A DNA stretch of 64,000 nt. It comes from Pseudobdellovibrio sp031428275. Lineage in GTDB: Bacteria; Bdellovibrionota; Bdellovibrionia; Bdellovibrionales; Bdellovibrionaceae. Below the pieces are notes generated by a model. That model was not told where the DNA came from, did no database searches, and saw nothing but the letters and a program-made list of their open reading frames with translations. Shown in pieces: positions 63,058 through 64,000 of this stretch (position 1 is the first letter of the stretch; each line of letters begins with the position of its first letter). Both the position numbers and the translations under genes were made by a program. Location of the stretch: the NCBI GenBank assembly GCA_031428275.1, contig JANPPC010000007.1, forward strand, positions 124,001-188,000, in the 5' to 3' direction.

Positions 63058-64000
63058 GGTATAACACCTGTGCCTAAAATTTTTTCCCACTGCGATTCAC
63101 TTGTTGTGCGATCGCGCAGACTGATTAAATTATTTTTCTGCTTTAAAATAAGATCGCTTTCAATGACATCCCAATCGTCGAATGTCATCAGCCCATTATT
63201 GTACTTACTACGTGCGATTTCAGCACGGGCTTCAGCTGCCGATCGAAACGACTGACCAACTCGGGCCCGTTCGGCTGATTCAATAAAATTAATGTAAGCT
63301 TGTCGTAAACTAATTCTAGCCTGATAAATCGCATTTACCCGCTGCTTACCCGCCACGACTAATTGCTGACTTGCCGCCTTCACTGAATAATAATCACGCC
63401 CACCATCAAATAACGGAATGGTCAAAGTTACTCCGGCGCTCCAGCGCTCGTTATCTGGAAAGAATTGAGTATCAGTTCGACCAAGGCTAGCCGAAAAATC
63501 TAGGCTTGGGTAAAAATTGACTTGCGCCAGATCGACGCCCGCTTGCGCGATCATCTCTTGATTTTTAGCTAGCAAATATTCTGGGATTGTTTCAATTAAA
63601 TCTGCAAAGTGGGGTTCAATCGCCGGAATCGGCAGCGTAGGCGCCGAACCAATCACGCTGATGTGATCAGACTCTGCTGCTGCACCTTGACTGGTCTGCG
63701 CAAGACCCAGCGTCTTTGCTAATTCTTCACGCGAAACAATGACTTGATTTTTAGCTTGCGTAAATTCGTAGTTGGCTTGTTCCGCATACGCGCGCGAAAG
63801 TAAAACTGATCCCTTATTTTCGCGTCCGCCGTTGAACCTAAGCTCGACGTTACGTAAATTAGCACCGCGTCGCTTTTTAATATCACCAGCTAGTGAAGCT
63901 AATTCTTGCGCGTAATTCAAGCTCTCGAAGTTTTGCTTCAGTTCAGCACTTAGCTTGGCCTTTGCAACTTTTAAATTAAGTTCAGCATTTTTTAAAACTA
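63054..64000 (-). CDS. TolC-family outer membrane efflux protein, N-terminus beyond window
   Basis: About 315 C-terminal residues; the frame stays open to the right edge (through AELNLKVAKAKLSAEL), so the signal peptide and first repeat are missing. Helical repeats with FYPSLDFSASLGRTD and GVTLTIPLFDGGRDYYSVKAA are typical of OEP/TolC repeat ends. A TTG at 63920 is in frame but internal. It is coupled to macA by a four-base overlap, so it likely is the dedicated exit duct of the MacAB pump. Confidence 0.9.
   Translation of the reverse strand, partial: VLKNAELNLKVAKAKLSAELKQNFESLNYAQELASLAGDIKKRRGANLRNVELRFNGGRENKGSVLLSRAYAEQANYEFTQAKNQVIVSREELAKTLGLAQTSQGAAAESDHISVIGSAPTLPIPAIEPHFADLIETIPEYLLAKNQEMIAQAGVDLAQVNFYPSLDFSASLGRTDTQFFPDNERWSAGVTLTIPLFDGGRDYYSVKAASQQLVVAGKQRVNAIYQARISLRQAYINFIESAERARVGQSFRSAAEARAEIARSKYNNGLMTFDDWDVIESDLILKQKNNLISLRDRTTSESQWEKILGTGVIP

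Noticed and set aside
1..64000. CRISPR arrays, transposons, prophage, tRNA or rRNA genes
   Set aside because: No repeat-spacer pattern, transposase, integrase or cloverleaf was found on reading both strands; a tRNA scan could not be run.

Overview
The window looks like a chromosomal segment of a Bdellovibrionota-type (Bdellovibrio-like) Gram-negative bacterium. This is an inference from gene content and order (miaB next to a DUF151 protein, ffh-rpsP-khpA-rimM-trmD-SPOUT-rplS-rnhB-yraN, LptD, TonB- and TolC-type envelope genes), many small secreted or Lys-rich proteins of unknown family, frequent TTG starts and a moderately AT-leaning composition. I see no prophage, insertion sequence, CRISPR array, rRNA or tRNA. 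Most of the window is ordinary housekeeping DNA with scattered accessory genes.

Layout. 1-8.6 kb (minus): miaB, DUF151 protein, gamma-carbonic-anhydrase-like protein, guaB, guaA, a double rhodanese without catalytic cysteines, and dnaE cut by the left edge. 8.7-11.6 kb (plus): an unknown acidic protein, a secreted trypsin-like protease and a secreted protein that carries HipA/FAM20-like kinase motifs. 11.6-16.7 kb: a Lys-rich protein with a Cys/His cluster, a thiolase plus two-subunit CoA-transferase operon (ketone-body or acetoacetate metabolism) and pyruvate kinase. 16.7-26 kb: envelope and unknown proteins, HU, a ChaN-like protein, a VKOR-thioredoxin fusion, a coiled-coil protein, a STAS protein and LptD. 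25.9-31.7 kb (minus): the translation/SRP cluster. 31.7-43.8 kb: an ABC-2 exporter, RF3, TrhO, TonB, a Y-family polymerase, an NlpC/P60-like lipoprotein, aspartokinase, an Hsp70-like protein and HflX. 43.9-54.3 kb: two hybrid histidine kinases flank a hibernation factor, small secreted proteins, an OPT transporter and a FAN1-like nuclease gene. 54.4-64 kb: TolC-like protein, trpS, pseudouridine synthase, Atm1-type ABC exporter, SET-domain protein, and a MacA-MacB-TolC tripartite efflux operon cut by the right edge.

The most notable items are two. (1) A FAN1-family VRR-NUC nuclease is fused at its C-terminus to a DEDDh exonuclease and interrupted by a single in-frame TAA at 51688-51690, with all visible catalytic motifs intact on both sides. 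(2) A secreted HipA/FAM20-like putative kinase lies at 10245-11552 beside a secreted serine protease. Smaller points include a hairpin that covers the guaB ribosome binding site, a terminator-like hairpin inside the khpA-rimM gap, and a long yraN/rnhB coding overlap.
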